Below, one piece after another: positions 36,845 to 46,843 of a stretch of 64,000 nt of DNA (within the stretch, counting starts at the first letter, position 1; each line of letters opens with the position of its first letter). The notes beneath the pieces are model-generated. The model was not told the origin of the DNA. It did not search any database and saw nothing but the letters and a program-made list of their open reading frames with translations. A program made the translations under genes and the position numbers. The stretch covers positions 62,001 through 126,000 of the forward strand of contig NZ_WEHZ01000011.1 of assembly GCF_012641745.1 (NCBI RefSeq), read 5' to 3'. The DNA comes from Pseudoalteromonas peptidolytica (GTDB taxonomy: Bacteria; Pseudomonadota; Gammaproteobacteria; Enterobacterales; Alteromonadaceae).

Positions 36845-37546
36845 TCACAAGGTTTTTGCGATATCTTCTTGAGATGTATGACGAATATCTTTGCCATTTA
36901 CAAAGTAAATTACATATTCTGCAATATTCTGGCAGCGATCACCGATACGCTCTAATGAACGTACGGACCAAATTAAGTCCATAATTTTTGGAATAGAACG
37001 TGGGTCTTCCATCATATAAGTCATTATTTGACGTGTGACAGCTTCATACTCGCGGTCGACCTTTGCGTCCGCTTTGTGAACCTCAAATGCTTTTTGCGCA
37101 TCCATACGCGCAAACGCATCTAATACATCGTGCAGCATCTGCGAGACTTGGCGTCCCATGTTATCAATGTTTACCAATAAATCTTGCTGATCTTTGGTAA
37201 ATGAATCGAGTGCTACTTTTGCAATTCGCTCAGCCTCATCACCGATACGCTCAAGATCCGCGATGGTTTTTGCAATCGCAACGACTAAACGTAGGTCACT
37301 GGCAGCAGGCTGTCTTTTGGCGATAATTCGCGTGCACTCTTCGTCAATGTTGACTTCCATGGCATTGACTTTGTAGTCGTTCTGACTGACCTTTTTCGCC
37401 TTTTCAGCATCATTGTGATTAACCGCATCAAGCGCTGTGTTTAGTTGCTGCTCTACCAGTCCACCCATACTGAGTACGTGATTTCTCACGTTTTCTAGCT
37501 CTTCGTTAAAGCGGCCAGAAATGTGCTTATTAATATTGTGTTCCAT
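36845..37546 (-). CDS. phoU: Phosphate signalling regulator PhoU
   Basis: 233-residue two-repeat helical protein with the metal-binding type motifs of the family (ERIGDEAERIAKVA near 95-108 and ERIGDRCQNIAEYV near 200-213). It links PstB activity to PhoR and keeps the Pho regulon off in phosphate excess. AGGAG precedes the ATG; it follows pstB by 23 bases as last gene of the operon. Confidence 0.96.
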   Translation of the reverse strand: MEHNINKHISGRFNEELENVRNHVLSMGGLVEQQLNTALDAVNHNDAEKAKKVSQNDYKVNAMEVNIDEECTRIIAKRQPAASDLRLVVAIAKTIADLERIGDEAERIAKVALDSFTKDQQDLLVNIDNMGRQVSQMLHDVLDAFARMDAQKAFEVHKADAKVDREYEAVTRQIMTYMMEDPRSIPKIMDLIWSVRSLERIGDRCQNIAEYVIYFVNGKDIRHTSQEDIAKTL

Positions 37547-37569
37547 AATATTCTCCTAGCAAGCGCGTC

Positions 37570-38397
37570 TTAACCGTAACGACCAGTAATATAGTCTTCA
37601 GTTTTCTTTTTAGACGGCGTGGTGAATAGAGTATTGGTATCTGCATACTCGATTAACTCACCCATATACATAAACGCAGTTTGATCAGATACACGCGCAG
37701 CTTGCTGCATGTTATGTGTAACGATAACTACAGTATACTTGTTTTTCAGATCGTTAATGAGCTCTTCAATAACTAGCGTAGAAATTGGATCCAGTGCCGA
37801 TGTTGGTTCATCAAGTAACAGCACCTCTGGTTCAATCGCAATTGAGCGAGCAATAACCAAACGCTGCTGCTGACCACCTGATAAACCAAATGCACTGTCA
37901 TGAAGTCGGTCTTTGACTTCGTCCCAAAGCGCAGCGCCGCGCAGTGATTTTTCAACCACTTCGTCTAACTTACGCTTGTCTTTGATACCTTGTAGGCGTA
38001 GGCCGTAAACCACATTCTCATAAATAGATTTAGGGAATGGATTTGGCCTTTGAAACACCATACCTACGTTGCGACGCAACGCTGCAACATCGACGCTCTT
38101 ATCATAAATGTTCTGTCCTTGAAGATTGATTTCTCCTTCAATACGACAGCTATCAACCAGGTCGTTCATGCGGTTAATACAACGCAGTAATGTTGATTTA
38201 CCACAACCTGATGGACCGATAAATGCGGTTACCTGCCCTTTTGGGATCAGCATGTTGACGTTGCTAAGAGCTTGTTTATCACCATAGTAAAGATCTAGGT
38301 TCTTGATCTCTAGTGCGGTGAGTTCTGGACTTAAATTTGCTAAATCAAGCTTGTTGTTAGCATTTGCTTGATTGACTTCTGGCGCTACTGTAATCAT
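37570..38397 (-). CDS. pstB: Phosphate ABC transporter ATPase
   Basis: 275 residues. Walker [12 protein letters not shown], signature [14 protein letters not shown], Walker [14 protein letters not shown] and the H-loop VTHN are intact. An N-terminal extension of about 25 residues precedes the ATPase core. Lies between pstA (27 bases) and phoU (23 bases). Confidence 0.97.
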   Translation of the reverse strand: MITVAPEVNQANANNKLDLANLSPELTALEIKNLDLYYGDKQALSNVNMLIPKGQVTAFIGPSGCGKSTLLRCINRMNDLVDSCRIEGEINLQGQNIYDKSVDVAALRRNVGMVFQRPNPFPKSIYENVVYGLRLQGIKDKRKLDEVVEKSLRGAALWDEVKDRLHDSAFGLSGGQQQRLVIARSIAIEPEVLLLDEPTSALDPISTLVIEELINDLKNKYTVVIVTHNMQQAARVSDQTAFMYMGELIEYADTNTLFTTPSKKKTEDYITGRYG

Positions 38398-38424
38398 GTT
38401 TTTACCTGTTAAAAATCTTTACTA

Positions 38425-40074
38425 TTAATGCTCTAGTGATCTGAACTTTTCGCGTAAGTGGTTACGAATACCGATAGCGGTAATGTTTAGTGCAATAATC
38501 ACCGTAACCAGCAAGAACGCAGTTGCATAAACCAAAGGTCTTGCTGCTTCAACATTCGGGCTTTGGAAACCTACATCATAAATATGGAAACCTAGGTGCA
38601 TAAACTTACGATCCAAGTGAATATAGGGGAAGTTTCCATCTAGCGGTAGTGTTGGTGCCATCTTTACCACCCCTACCAGCATCAGTGGTGCTACCTCACC
38701 AGCAGCTCGTGCTACCGCAAGGATAAGGCCGGTCATAATTGCAGGGCTTGCCATTGGTATAATGATCCGCCAAAGCGTTTCCGCTTGAGTTGCGCCAAGA
38801 GCTAATGAACCATGACGTACTGAACTTGGAATACGTGACAAACCTTCTTCTGTAGAAACAATAACCACAGGTAACGTTAAAATTGCCAACGTTAACGCTG
38901 ACCAGATAACCCCAGGTGTACCAAATACAGGGCTTGGCGCAGCTTCAGGGTAGAACAGTTCGTCAATTGAGCCACCTAACATATAAACGAAGAAACCAAG
39001 ACCAAATACACCATATACAATAGACGGTACACCTGCGAGGTTTATCACTGCGATACGTATCATCTTAGTGATCGCATTTTTTGCCGCATATTCATGCAAG
39101 TAAATTGCTGCGACCACACCAAATGGCGTCACAATCACTGCCATCAACATCACCATGAATACCGTACCGAAGATTGCAGGAAAAACCCCACCTTCGGTAT
39201 TTGCTTCACGCGGATCGTCGCTTACAAACTTGCTAATTTGTACCAAGTAATGACCTACTTTAGCGAAAAAGCCCATATCATTTGGGAACCACACATCCAG
39301 CACTTGATACAATGGAAGTGTTACTTCTTCACCACGCATGTCGCGGACAACGACTTGGTCACGCTTTGCTTGCTTTCTTAGCTCAAAAAGGCGCTTCTCA
39401 AATACTTTGTAATCTTCACGCAACTCTGCACGACGAGCATTTAGCTCAGCTAGCCTCTCATCAGTCAGTTCATTATCTAACTGATATGATTTTTCTTTTA
39501 AGCGTAAACGCTCAAGTTCATAGTTAATATGACCGATTTCACTGTTTTGTAGATCTAGTGCTTCTTCATTTAGGTCTACGGCGCGCTCTACTAACTCATG
39601 CAGTTTCTCAACTGGTTGCTCCACAACGGCATTGCCATCTTCTAAAACACGGACGACATAGCCATAGAAGTTACCATTTTTACTGCGCTCAAATACAGCC
39701 AGATCAGCAGGTACTGTTTGACGCTTTATATCAGTGGACAAGACCCATCTAAAGTCAAGCTCCACATATTCACGGTTACCTGTTTTAACTAGCAAACGCT
39801 CTACATATTCGGCCTGATAGTCAGATAAGTCGTAACCTGCGGCCTCAAGTCGAGACTTTGGTACCATTTCGCGATCATAAATTTCACCGATCACTGTTTG
39901 CTGTGCAACGGATCCCTCTAATTGCATTTCTACCACTTGTGATGGCCAGAAAAAGCTGAGCCCTTTCCACGCTATCATTGCCAAGAGTCCAATGACCGAA
40001 ATCAAACTAATACTGACCGCGCCACCTGTCATCCAGATCCACGGAGAACCTGACTTAAACCACTGCTTTACCAT
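38425..40074 (-). CDS. pstA: Phosphate ABC transporter permease PstA, extended form
   Basis: 549 residues, against about 300 for the usual PstA. TM1 (about 16-36) is followed by an insertion of about 250 residues, predicted periplasmic and partly coiled coil (about 175-250), and then the core permease (about 290-540) with the EAA-type loop (GSLALGATQAETLWRIIIPMA). Such enlarged permeases occur in Vibrio, Shewanella and Alteromonas relatives. GGAG lies 8 bases before the ATG; 15 bases after pstC. Confidence 0.94.
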   Translation of the reverse strand: MVKQWFKSGSPWIWMTGGAVSISLISVIGLLAMIAWKGLSFFWPSQVVEMQLEGSVAQQTVIGEIYDREMVPKSRLEAAGYDLSDYQAEYVERLLVKTGNREYVELDFRWVLSTDIKRQTVPADLAVFERSKNGNFYGYVVRVLEDGNAVVEQPVEKLHELVERAVDLNEEALDLQNSEIGHINYELERLRLKEKSYQLDNELTDERLAELNARRAELREDYKVFEKRLFELRKQAKRDQVVVRDMRGEEVTLPLYQVLDVWFPNDMGFFAKVGHYLVQISKFVSDDPREANTEGGVFPAIFGTVFMVMLMAVIVTPFGVVAAIYLHEYAAKNAITKMIRIAVINLAGVPSIVYGVFGLGFFVYMLGGSIDELFYPEAAPSPVFGTPGVIWSALTLAILTLPVVIVSTEEGLSRIPSSVRHGSLALGATQAETLWRIIIPMASPAIMTGLILAVARAAGEVAPLMLVGVVKMAPTLPLDGNFPYIHLDRKFMHLGFHIYDVGFQSPNVEAARPLVYATAFLLVTVIIALNITAIGIRNHLREKFRSLEH

Positions 40075-40089
40075 GTCATGTCACTCCAA

Positions 40090-42324
40090 TTACATTGAAC
40101 TATATTTTTCACGCAGCTGCTGGCGGACAAATTCAGCAACGGTGTTAAATACGAAAGTAAAAATAAATAATACAAAGGCAGCTAAGAACAAGATGCGGTA
40201 ATGTGAGCTTCCCACTTCAGATTCTGGCATTTCAACCGCGATATTCGCTGCAAGCGTACGCATACCTTGGAATATACTCCAGTCCATAATTGGCGTGTTC
40301 CCCGTTGCCATTAATACAATCATGGTTTCGCCAACTGCGCGTCCTAAACCCATCATCACAGCAGAGAAGATACCAGGACTTGCTGTCAGTAATACAACGC
40401 GAACCAAAGTTTGCCACTGCGTAGCACCGAGTGCCAGTGAGCCATTTGAAAGGTGCTTGGGTACGCTAAATACCGCATCTTCAGCAATCGAGAAGATAGT
40501 AGGAATGACTGCAAAGCCCATTGCGATACCTACTACTAGGGAGTTACGCTGGTCAAATGTTAGACCTAGCTCATTAGTTAAATATTGGCGCACATTACCG
40601 CCAAACAACCAAGACTCAATACCGCCGCTCATGGCAAACGAGAGCCAACCAACAATCAGTACCACTGGGATAAGCAAAATTGAATGCCAACCTTCAGGCA
40701 CAACGTGTCTTATTTTTGCGGGTAATTTAGTCCAGCCAAATGCCGTTGCAATCATTGCTATTGGTAATAACACCAATAGAGCAACCACTGCTGGTAGATG
40801 AGTTTCAATTAAAGGAGCAAGCCAAAGACCCGCTAAAAAGCCCAAGATAACCGTAGGTAGTGCTTCCATAATTTCTACCGTTGGTTTAACGACTCGACGC
40901 AACTCACTGGACATAAAGTAAGCCGTGTAAATAGCTGACGCTAGCGCTATAGGTACTGCAAATAACATAGCGTACATTGCTGCTTTAATCGTACCGAATG
41001 AAATTGGTACTAGGGAAAATTTAGACTCAAAGTCATCGCTAGCTGATGTGGATTGCCAAGTGTAAGCAGGCTCTGGGTAACCTTCGTACCACACCTCTTG
41101 CCATAATGCAGACCACGTTACCTCTGGGTGTTCATTATGCAGTTCAACAACCGTCAAGGTATCATCAGCGAGTAGTAAAGCCGCGTTCGCACGTGGTGCA
41201 ACAGCAAATTTTTGTATTGCTTTATCCGTCACTTTACCTTGCCATAAGTGTGCTTCACTGGTGGTGTAATACAGACCAAGTTCACCATTTTCATTGGTTG
41301 TGAAAAAAGTGCGACGATAAAACTCACTGAACAAGTTTACTCTTTTACTCTTGGGCGTCTCAAATGAGCGTATTTTGTCAAATTGACGCCCATTATCGGT
41401 ATTGATTTCAAACCATTGAGACACTTCACCATTATCATTAGCAAGCATCAGCGAGTTTGCACCAGCGAGCAAATTCATATTGACTAAGTTGGCATTTTCT
41501 TCATTTGCCGCGAGTAATTGGAATAACTCTACTTCTGAAGCATACCGTGTATCAAACACATAGACTTGGTTAGCAGAACGAACAAAGGTGCGTGATGTGT
41601 CTGGTGAAATCAGTAGCTCGTCAACACGACCGTCTATATCCAACTCCGTGCGCTCAACCGCCCATTCAACTTCACCAGTAAACATATTCTCTTCAGCAAC
41701 GTAAGAAGCAAAAATTACACGCTTGTCAGCTGTTTGCGCAACCACTGCAGTTTTGTCTTCAAAATGGCTAAACGCAAATTTGTGGATTGCTTGACCTTGC
41801 TCATCTACAATAAGTTGCTTGGCGTTTAGTGGGTAACTTAGACGTGGTGTCAATACACGTTGATTACCGGGAAAGCTGACCATAAACATGGGCTTGACTA
41901 GCTGCACTTGTCCATTATCAAGACCAAATGCATACTGACCCAAAAATGGGGCACTTTCCGCAAATGCAGTTACATTACCATCTAGATTAACGTTAAGCGA
42001 GTCCAGTAGCTTACCAGCACCTTCGCCTTTGATTTGATAATAATCAACCGTACCGCTGCGCCTAAGTAAATAGGCAATTTCAGTTTGTTCTTCAACGCCG
42101 ATACCTAGGTATTTCTGCTCTTGCACTAGCTGAATGTCCATTCTTTTTTCAACCTTTGCAGATTCAAAAATGGGCTGAACAACATACAGTAAGTAAAAGA
42201 AGATAAGTAAAAGTGCGATTAAGACCATTACTCCACCGGAGGTAATGCCAAATTGTGCAAACCTGTCTTTGAATAGACGGCTTCTATCCGTTTTAAAGGA
42301 TGGCTTTTGCGGATTGGAAGTCAT
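40090..42324 (-). CDS. pstC: Phosphate ABC transporter permease PstC, extended form
   Basis: About 744 residues, more than twice the usual PstC. TM1 (about 34-55, GVMVLIALLLIFFYLLYVV) is followed by a roughly 400-residue predicted periplasmic region with repeated beta-blade-like stretches, then the permease core from about 445, with the loop GSLALGATQWQTLVRVV. The ATG at 42324 (MTSNPQK) has AAAGGG 7 bases upstream; the ATG at 42357 overlaps the predicted -10 box and would lie upstream of the transcription start. First gene of pstC-pstA-pstB-phoU. No pstS is in the window. Confidence 0.93.
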   Translation of the reverse strand: MTSNPQKPSFKTDRSRLFKDRFAQFGITSGGVMVLIALLLIFFYLLYVVQPIFESAKVEKRMDIQLVQEQKYLGIGVEEQTEIAYLLRRSGTVDYYQIKGEGAGKLLDSLNVNLDGNVTAFAESAPFLGQYAFGLDNGQVQLVKPMFMVSFPGNQRVLTPRLSYPLNAKQLIVDEQGQAIHKFAFSHFEDKTAVVAQTADKRVIFASYVAEENMFTGEVEWAVERTELDIDGRVDELLISPDTSRTFVRSANQVYVFDTRYASEVELFQLLAANEENANLVNMNLLAGANSLMLANDNGEVSQWFEINTDNGRQFDKIRSFETPKSKRVNLFSEFYRRTFFTTNENGELGLYYTTSEAHLWQGKVTDKAIQKFAVAPRANAALLLADDTLTVVELHNEHPEVTWSALWQEVWYEGYPEPAYTWQSTSASDDFESKFSLVPISFGTIKAAMYAMLFAVPIALASAIYTAYFMSSELRRVVKPTVEIMEALPTVILGFLAGLWLAPLIETHLPAVVALLVLLPIAMIATAFGWTKLPAKIRHVVPEGWHSILLIPVVLIVGWLSFAMSGGIESWLFGGNVRQYLTNELGLTFDQRNSLVVGIAMGFAVIPTIFSIAEDAVFSVPKHLSNGSLALGATQWQTLVRVVLLTASPGIFSAVMMGLGRAVGETMIVLMATGNTPIMDWSIFQGMRTLAANIAVEMPESEVGSSHYRILFLAAFVLFIFTFVFNTVAEFVRQQLREKYSSM

Positions 42325-42355
42325 CAATATACCCTTTGGTTTTAAAATTGCGGGC

Positions 42356-42388
42356 ATTATATTTCATCAAGATGACAGTTGTGTTACA
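42356..42388 (-). promoter_or_regulatory. Pho box and -10 element of the pst operon
   Basis: On the minus strand TGTAACACAACTGTCAT (42372-42388) matches the PhoB box pattern TGTCATAAAACTGTCAT at 14 of 17 positions. Exactly 10 bases downstream is a perfect TATAAT (42361-42356), the spacing seen in PhoB-activated promoters where the box replaces the -35. The start site would be near 42349. The 304-base gap 42325-42628 holds this, an 18-bp palindrome, and nothing else seen. Confidence 0.75.
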
Positions 42389-42556
42389 CCCAATACACAA
42401 TTGCACGTTATTCAATTACCTTAGGGCTGAGTTTTATTATCAAAAAAAATAAACCAAACTGAACAAAAAACAACCTCCATGTTAAGTTAGAGTAAAGGCC
42501 TAAATTTCGTTGCATTTCTTTACATTAAGTGTTTCCAGAGACTGGACAAAGCCAGT

Positions 42557-42574
42557 ATTTAGACTAGTCTAAAT
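42557..42574. promoter_or_regulatory. 18-bp perfect palindrome upstream of the ACT-domain gene
   Basis: ATTTAGACTAGTCTAAAT, perfectly self-complementary, 55 bases before the next start codon. A small ACTGG/CCAGT stem (42541-42556) adjoins it. Operator for an unknown dimeric regulator is a reasonable reading. Confidence 0.45.
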
Positions 42575-42628
42575 CATGCGCCGAATTCGTTTTTTCGCCT
42601 ACGGGCGCCACAAAAAAAGAGACATGAT

Positions 42629-43135
42629 ATGAAGCAGTTAATATTAACACTTATAGGTAAGGACCAGCCGGGTCTCGTCGAGAAAATATCATCTACAATT
42701 CTTTCTCACCATGGTAATTGGTTAACGAGTAATTTAAGTCATTTAGCAGGTCACTTTGCAGGTATAGTGCAAATTGAAGTCGCTGAAGAACATTTGCAAG
42801 AAATACAAGAGGCACTGTACGCACTACCTGGTTTAGAGGTAAAAATAGAGTCAGGCGAAACGTCAGCAACACAGGCAGAGCCCGACACGCTCAATTTAGT
42901 GATTACTGGTAATGACAGACCGGGAATAGTCCAAGAGCTCGCGACTGTTATTCGCCATAAAGGGGCGAATATTACCCACCTCACATCGAAACAACGCAGT
43001 GCACCGAATTGGGGACTCCCTATTTTTAGCGCTTTTGCCACAGTTACTTTACCTGTTGGCATGGTGAAAGAAAACGTCGTAGATGCACTTGAATCAATCA
43101 CCAGTGATTTGATTGTCGACATAGAAGAGAGCTAA
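42629..43135 (+). CDS. ACT-domain protein, GcvR-like
   Basis: 168 residues made of two ACT domains (about 1-75, MKQLILTLIGKDQPGLVEKIS; and about 90-165, NLVITGNDRPGIVQELATVI). GcvR in E. coli is such a double-ACT protein, antagonising GcvA in glycine-cleavage control; many relatives are annotated as gcvR by likeness. No gcv gene is nearby, so the role is uncertain. AAAAAGAGA precedes the ATG. It is 105 bases upstream of ppk, whose Pho box lies between. Confidence 0.8.
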   Translation: MKQLILTLIGKDQPGLVEKISSTILSHHGNWLTSNLSHLAGHFAGIVQIEVAEEHLQEIQEALYALPGLEVKIESGETSATQAEPDTLNLVITGNDRPGIVQELATVIRHKGANITHLTSKQRSAPNWGLPIFSAFATVTLPVGMVKENVVDALESITSDLIVDIEES

Positions 43136-43190
43136 AAGCTGCACTATACTCAAGATAGTCTTATGGCAAACACAACAGGCGCCTCGTGTT

Positions 43191-43223
43191 TGTCATAATA
43201 GTGTCATACACCCTGCTTAAGCT
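43191..43223 (+). promoter_or_regulatory. Pho box upstream of ppk-ppx
   Basis: TGTCATAATAGTGTCAT (43191-43207) matches the PhoB box pattern at 15 of 17 positions. Ten bases downstream is TAAGCT (43218-43223), a weak -10 at the expected distance. Control of ppk by PhoB is established in several proteobacteria. Confidence 0.75.
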
Positions 43224-43240
43224 GTAGAAAAGCTGTACCT

Positions 43241-45349
43241 ATGGAAAGCACAATGCAGGCCGTATCTTTAGAGCATAAAACCATCACACACTTTGCCAAA
43301 GAATTAAGCTGGCTCTCGTTTAACGAACGCGTTTTACAAGAAGCTAAGGATCCCGCTAATCCGATCATCGAACGGATCCGATTTCTTGGTATATTTTCCA
43401 ATAACTTAGATGAATTTTTTCAAGTACGAGTCGCAGACGTTAAACGTCGTATCCTGCTAAATAACTTACCTGATACTAACTTTGACGAAGATGAGGCACT
43501 ACTTGCTGACATTCAAAAAAAAGTACTAGAACTCGGTAAAAAGTTCAATGCTATATACGCTCAAATATTGAAGGACTTGAATGAGCATAATATTCACGTT
43601 AAACAGCCTGAAGTCTTATCTGATTTTCATAAAAATTGGTTAGCAAATTATTTCAAAGATCAAGTTTTGCCACACTTGCTACCGATGATGATTAATGAGA
43701 GTAAAGACTATTCAGACAATATTAATGACACCATGACTTATCTGTTCGTTGAGCTCAATGGTGAAAAGCAGCACCATGCTTTTTTAGAGGTTCCGACTGA
43801 TCGCCTAAACCGCTTTGTACAGCTCCCTCCTGAAAAAACACGCCGACATAAAACGATTGTTTTACTGGATGATGTCGTGCGCTTTTTTATTGCCGACGTG
43901 TTCAAGAGTTTCTTTAAATTCGAACGTATCGACGCTTACTCGATGAAACTCACCCGAGATGCTGAATACAACTTAGACGACGAATTAGAAGAAGGCGTAC
44001 TTGATACGATGTCTAAGGGCCTCAAACAGCGCCTTTATGCTGAACCTGTGAGGCTTGTATACGAAGAGACAATGCCTGAAGAAATGCTTAAGCTGATGAA
44101 AAAACGATTAGGTGTTACCGGCCAAGACGCTATGATCCCAGCAGGTCGCTATCGTAACTTCAGAGACTTTATTTCATTTCCAAATGTTGGCCGTGGCTAC
44201 TTAGAAAATAAACCATTACCGCCACTACAAAGCGCAGCTTTTAGCAAATATAGCAGTGTCTTTAGAGCAATATCTGCTCAAGATATTTTGCTGTATTATC
44301 CGTATCACACCTTTAATCATATGCTTGAGTATGTGCGTCAAGCTGCATTCGATCCACGAGTGACCCAAATAAAGGTAAATATCTATCGTGTTGCAAAACA
44401 GTCTCGGCTGATTGCCTCTTTGGTCAGTGCAGCAAAAAACGGTAAAAAAGTTACCGTAATGGTTGAGCTAAAAGCGCGGTTTGATGAACAAAATAACATT
44501 GAGTGGGCAAAGCTTATGAGCGAGTATGGCATCAAAGTGATGCTCGGGATCCCGGCACTCAAAGTACACAGCAAGCTGTGTGTGGTACACCGCAAAGAAA
44601 AAGGAAAAATAGTAAAGTACGCGCATATTGGTACTGGTAACTTCCACGAAAAAACGGCGCGTATCTACACCGACTTTAGCTTATTCACTAAACATCCCGA
44701 TATTACAGAAGAATGTGATAGTGTCTTTCGTTTTATCGAAAGTAGTTATTTACCATTTAAGTTTGACCACCTAATGATTTCACCACTTAATGCTCGTAGT
44801 AAAATTACTGAGTTAATTGATGATGAAATCAAACACTCAGAGCAAGGGCGAAGCGGAAAAGTAACAATAAAAATTAATAACTTAGTCGATAAACAGCTTG
44901 TTGATAAACTATATGAAGCATCTCGAAAAGGGGTAAAGATCCGCCTGATTGTGCGCGGTATGTGCGCGCTTATACCGGGGTTACATCAATTTAGCGATAA
45001 CATCAAAATCATTAGTATTGTCGATAGGTTTTTAGAACACCCTAGAGTAATGATATTTGATAATAATGGCGAGCCACGAGTGTTTATCTCATCTGCTGAC
45101 TGGATGACCCGCAACCTTGACCACCGCGTTGAAGTGGGCACCCCTATTTATGCAGAGCATTTGAAAAAGCTTATCATCGACGTCATTGAGTTGCAGTTTA
45201 AAGATAGAACGAAAGCAAGAGTCATTGACGCTGAACAGAAGAATCTGTACGTTCGCCGTGGCAACCGTAAAAAAATTCGTTCTCAAATTGCGATTTATGA
45301 CCATCTAAAAAAATGGGAATCACAGCAATTAACGGGAACTAAAGAGTAA
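43241..45349 (+). CDS. ppk: Polyphosphate kinase 1
   Basis: 702 residues (E. coli 688). Makes polyphosphate from ATP reversibly, at the inner membrane. N-terminal domain ELSWLSFNERVLQEAKDP, then the head domain and two phospholipase-D-like catalytic domains with KVHSKLCVV (autophosphorylated His), AHIGTGNFHEKTARIYTDFS and SADWMTRNLDHRVEV. The ATG at 43241 has no clear Shine-Dalgarno; an ATG at 43253 preceded by GGAAAG is a possible alternative. Followed by ppx after 18 bases; preceded by a Pho box. Confidence 0.97.
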   Translation: MESTMQAVSLEHKTITHFAKELSWLSFNERVLQEAKDPANPIIERIRFLGIFSNNLDEFFQVRVADVKRRILLNNLPDTNFDEDEALLADIQKKVLELGKKFNAIYAQILKDLNEHNIHVKQPEVLSDFHKNWLANYFKDQVLPHLLPMMINESKDYSDNINDTMTYLFVELNGEKQHHAFLEVPTDRLNRFVQLPPEKTRRHKTIVLLDDVVRFFIADVFKSFFKFERIDAYSMKLTRDAEYNLDDELEEGVLDTMSKGLKQRLYAEPVRLVYEETMPEEMLKLMKKRLGVTGQDAMIPAGRYRNFRDFISFPNVGRGYLENKPLPPLQSAAFSKYSSVFRAISAQDILLYYPYHTFNHMLEYVRQAAFDPRVTQIKVNIYRVAKQSRLIASLVSAAKNGKKVTVMVELKARFDEQNNIEWAKLMSEYGIKVMLGIPALKVHSKLCVVHRKEKGKIVKYAHIGTGNFHEKTARIYTDFSLFTKHPDITEECDSVFRFIESSYLPFKFDHLMISPLNARSKITELIDDEIKHSEQGRSGKVTIKINNLVDKQLVDKLYEASRKGVKIRLIVRGMCALIPGLHQFSDNIKIISIVDRFLEHPRVMIFDNNGEPRVFISSADWMTRNLDHRVEVGTPIYAEHLKKLIIDVIELQFKDRTKARVIDAEQKNLYVRRGNRKKIRSQIAIYDHLKKWESQQLTGTKE

Positions 45350-45367
45350 ACTTGTTAGGATTAATGT

Positions 45368-46843
45368 ATGCGCGACTACCCTTCTATTGCAGCTGTGGAT
45401 TTAGGTTCAAATAGTTTTCACCTTGTTGTTGCAAGAGAAGTTGATGGTCGCTTACAACTGCTCCATAAAGAGAAACAAAGAGTTTACTTGGCCTCTGGTC
45501 TGGACAGCAACTTTAATCTCAGTGACGAAGCTATCGCAAGAGCACTAGATACCTTGTCACAATTTGCGACAACTTTGCATGGCTTTCCAAAAGAGTCTGT
45601 TCAAGTAGTAGCGACTTATACATTACGAAATTGCAAAAATCTCAATTACTTTATTGCCAAAGCAAAACAAGTTTTTCCCTACCCGATTAATGTAATTTCT
45701 GGTCAAGAAGAAGCGCGTCTTATTTATCAAGGTGTAGCAAATTACGAACATGATACGCACAACCGCTTAGTTATCGATATAGGCGGTGGCAGTACAGAAC
45801 TGGTGATAGGACAACACCTGACCCATAAGCTTTTGAGTAGTCGTAATGTGGGCTGTGTGACCATGAATAAAGCATATTTTGCTGATGGCAAGTTATCAGC
45901 AAAACGCTTTAAAAAAGCAGAGATCAAGGCCGAACAGCATATCGAGAGTATTGCTGCTAGCTACTTAAAACTTGGCTGGAATACAGTGATAGGCACCTCT
46001 GGAACTATCAAAACTATTGCAGCTATGGTCGCTGAGTTAACCGCAAGTGATGAGATAACACTTGCAAAGCTTGAGCAAATAAAGCAACTCTTTATTGACG
46101 CTCAGCATATTAATAACGTCACTTTAAAATCACTGCCAGAAGAAAGAAAAGTCAGTATTTCAGGCGGCCTTGCAGTATTAATTGCATTATTCCGACAGCT
46201 ACATATTGCAACCATGCGTCTAAGTGATTATGCGCTTAGAGAAGGCTTATTATTTGAAATGCATCAAACGGAAGCATTTGATATTCGAACCCGAACTATC
46301 AATGCTTTTAGTGACCATTACAACATAGATAAATTACATGCTGACAATATATGTGAAACTATTCAGTTGTTTACATCGCAACTGAAAACCCACTGGCCGT
46401 TATCAAACTACGATGTAGAAATGCTTTGCTGGGCAGCAAAACTGCATGAGGTAGGCCTCGTGATTAACTCATCAGGAATGCATAAACACGGGGCGTATAT
46501 TGTTAGACACAGTCAACTGCCAGGCTTTACGCAAGCTCAGCAATTAACACTCAGCGCATTGGTACGGTTTTATCGAAAGAAAATTAAATTACCTGAATTA
46601 CTTGAGCTGATTGAAGGGGAATTAAGTCATTTTAGCCGCCTATTGGCAATTTTTCGCTTGAGTATACTAGTGAACCAAAAGCGTCAGCAGGAGCAACTTC
46701 CTGAACTTAGTATCGCAGCCCTAGACAATACGCTAGTGTTGCACGTTGGAGCACAGTGGCTTGCTTCCCATTCATTATTTGAAGCCGATTTAGAACAAGA
46801 GCAGGGATATTTAAAAGCATTGGGGATCCAGCTGACATTCTAA
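45368..46843 (+). CDS. ppx: Exopolyphosphatase
   Basis: 491-residue Ppx/GppA family enzyme. ASKHA-type N-terminal half with AAVDLGSNSFHLVVAR and VIDIGGGSTELVIG, then a C-terminal HD-like helical domain. It degrades polyphosphate from the end. It follows ppk by 18 bases with AGGA 7 bases before the ATG, the standard ppk-ppx operon. Ppx is preferred over GppA because of this context. No clear terminator was seen after it. Confidence 0.93.
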   Translation: MRDYPSIAAVDLGSNSFHLVVAREVDGRLQLLHKEKQRVYLASGLDSNFNLSDEAIARALDTLSQFATTLHGFPKESVQVVATYTLRNCKNLNYFIAKAKQVFPYPINVISGQEEARLIYQGVANYEHDTHNRLVIDIGGGSTELVIGQHLTHKLLSSRNVGCVTMNKAYFADGKLSAKRFKKAEIKAEQHIESIAASYLKLGWNTVIGTSGTIKTIAAMVAELTASDEITLAKLEQIKQLFIDAQHINNVTLKSLPEERKVSISGGLAVLIALFRQLHIATMRLSDYALREGLLFEMHQTEAFDIRTRTINAFSDHYNIDKLHADNICETIQLFTSQLKTHWPLSNYDVEMLCWAAKLHEVGLVINSSGMHKHGAYIVRHSQLPGFTQAQQLTLSALVRFYRKKIKLPELLELIEGELSHFSRLLAIFRLSILVNQKRQQEQLPELSIAALDNTLVLHVGAQWLASHSLFEADLEQEQGYLKALGIQLTF

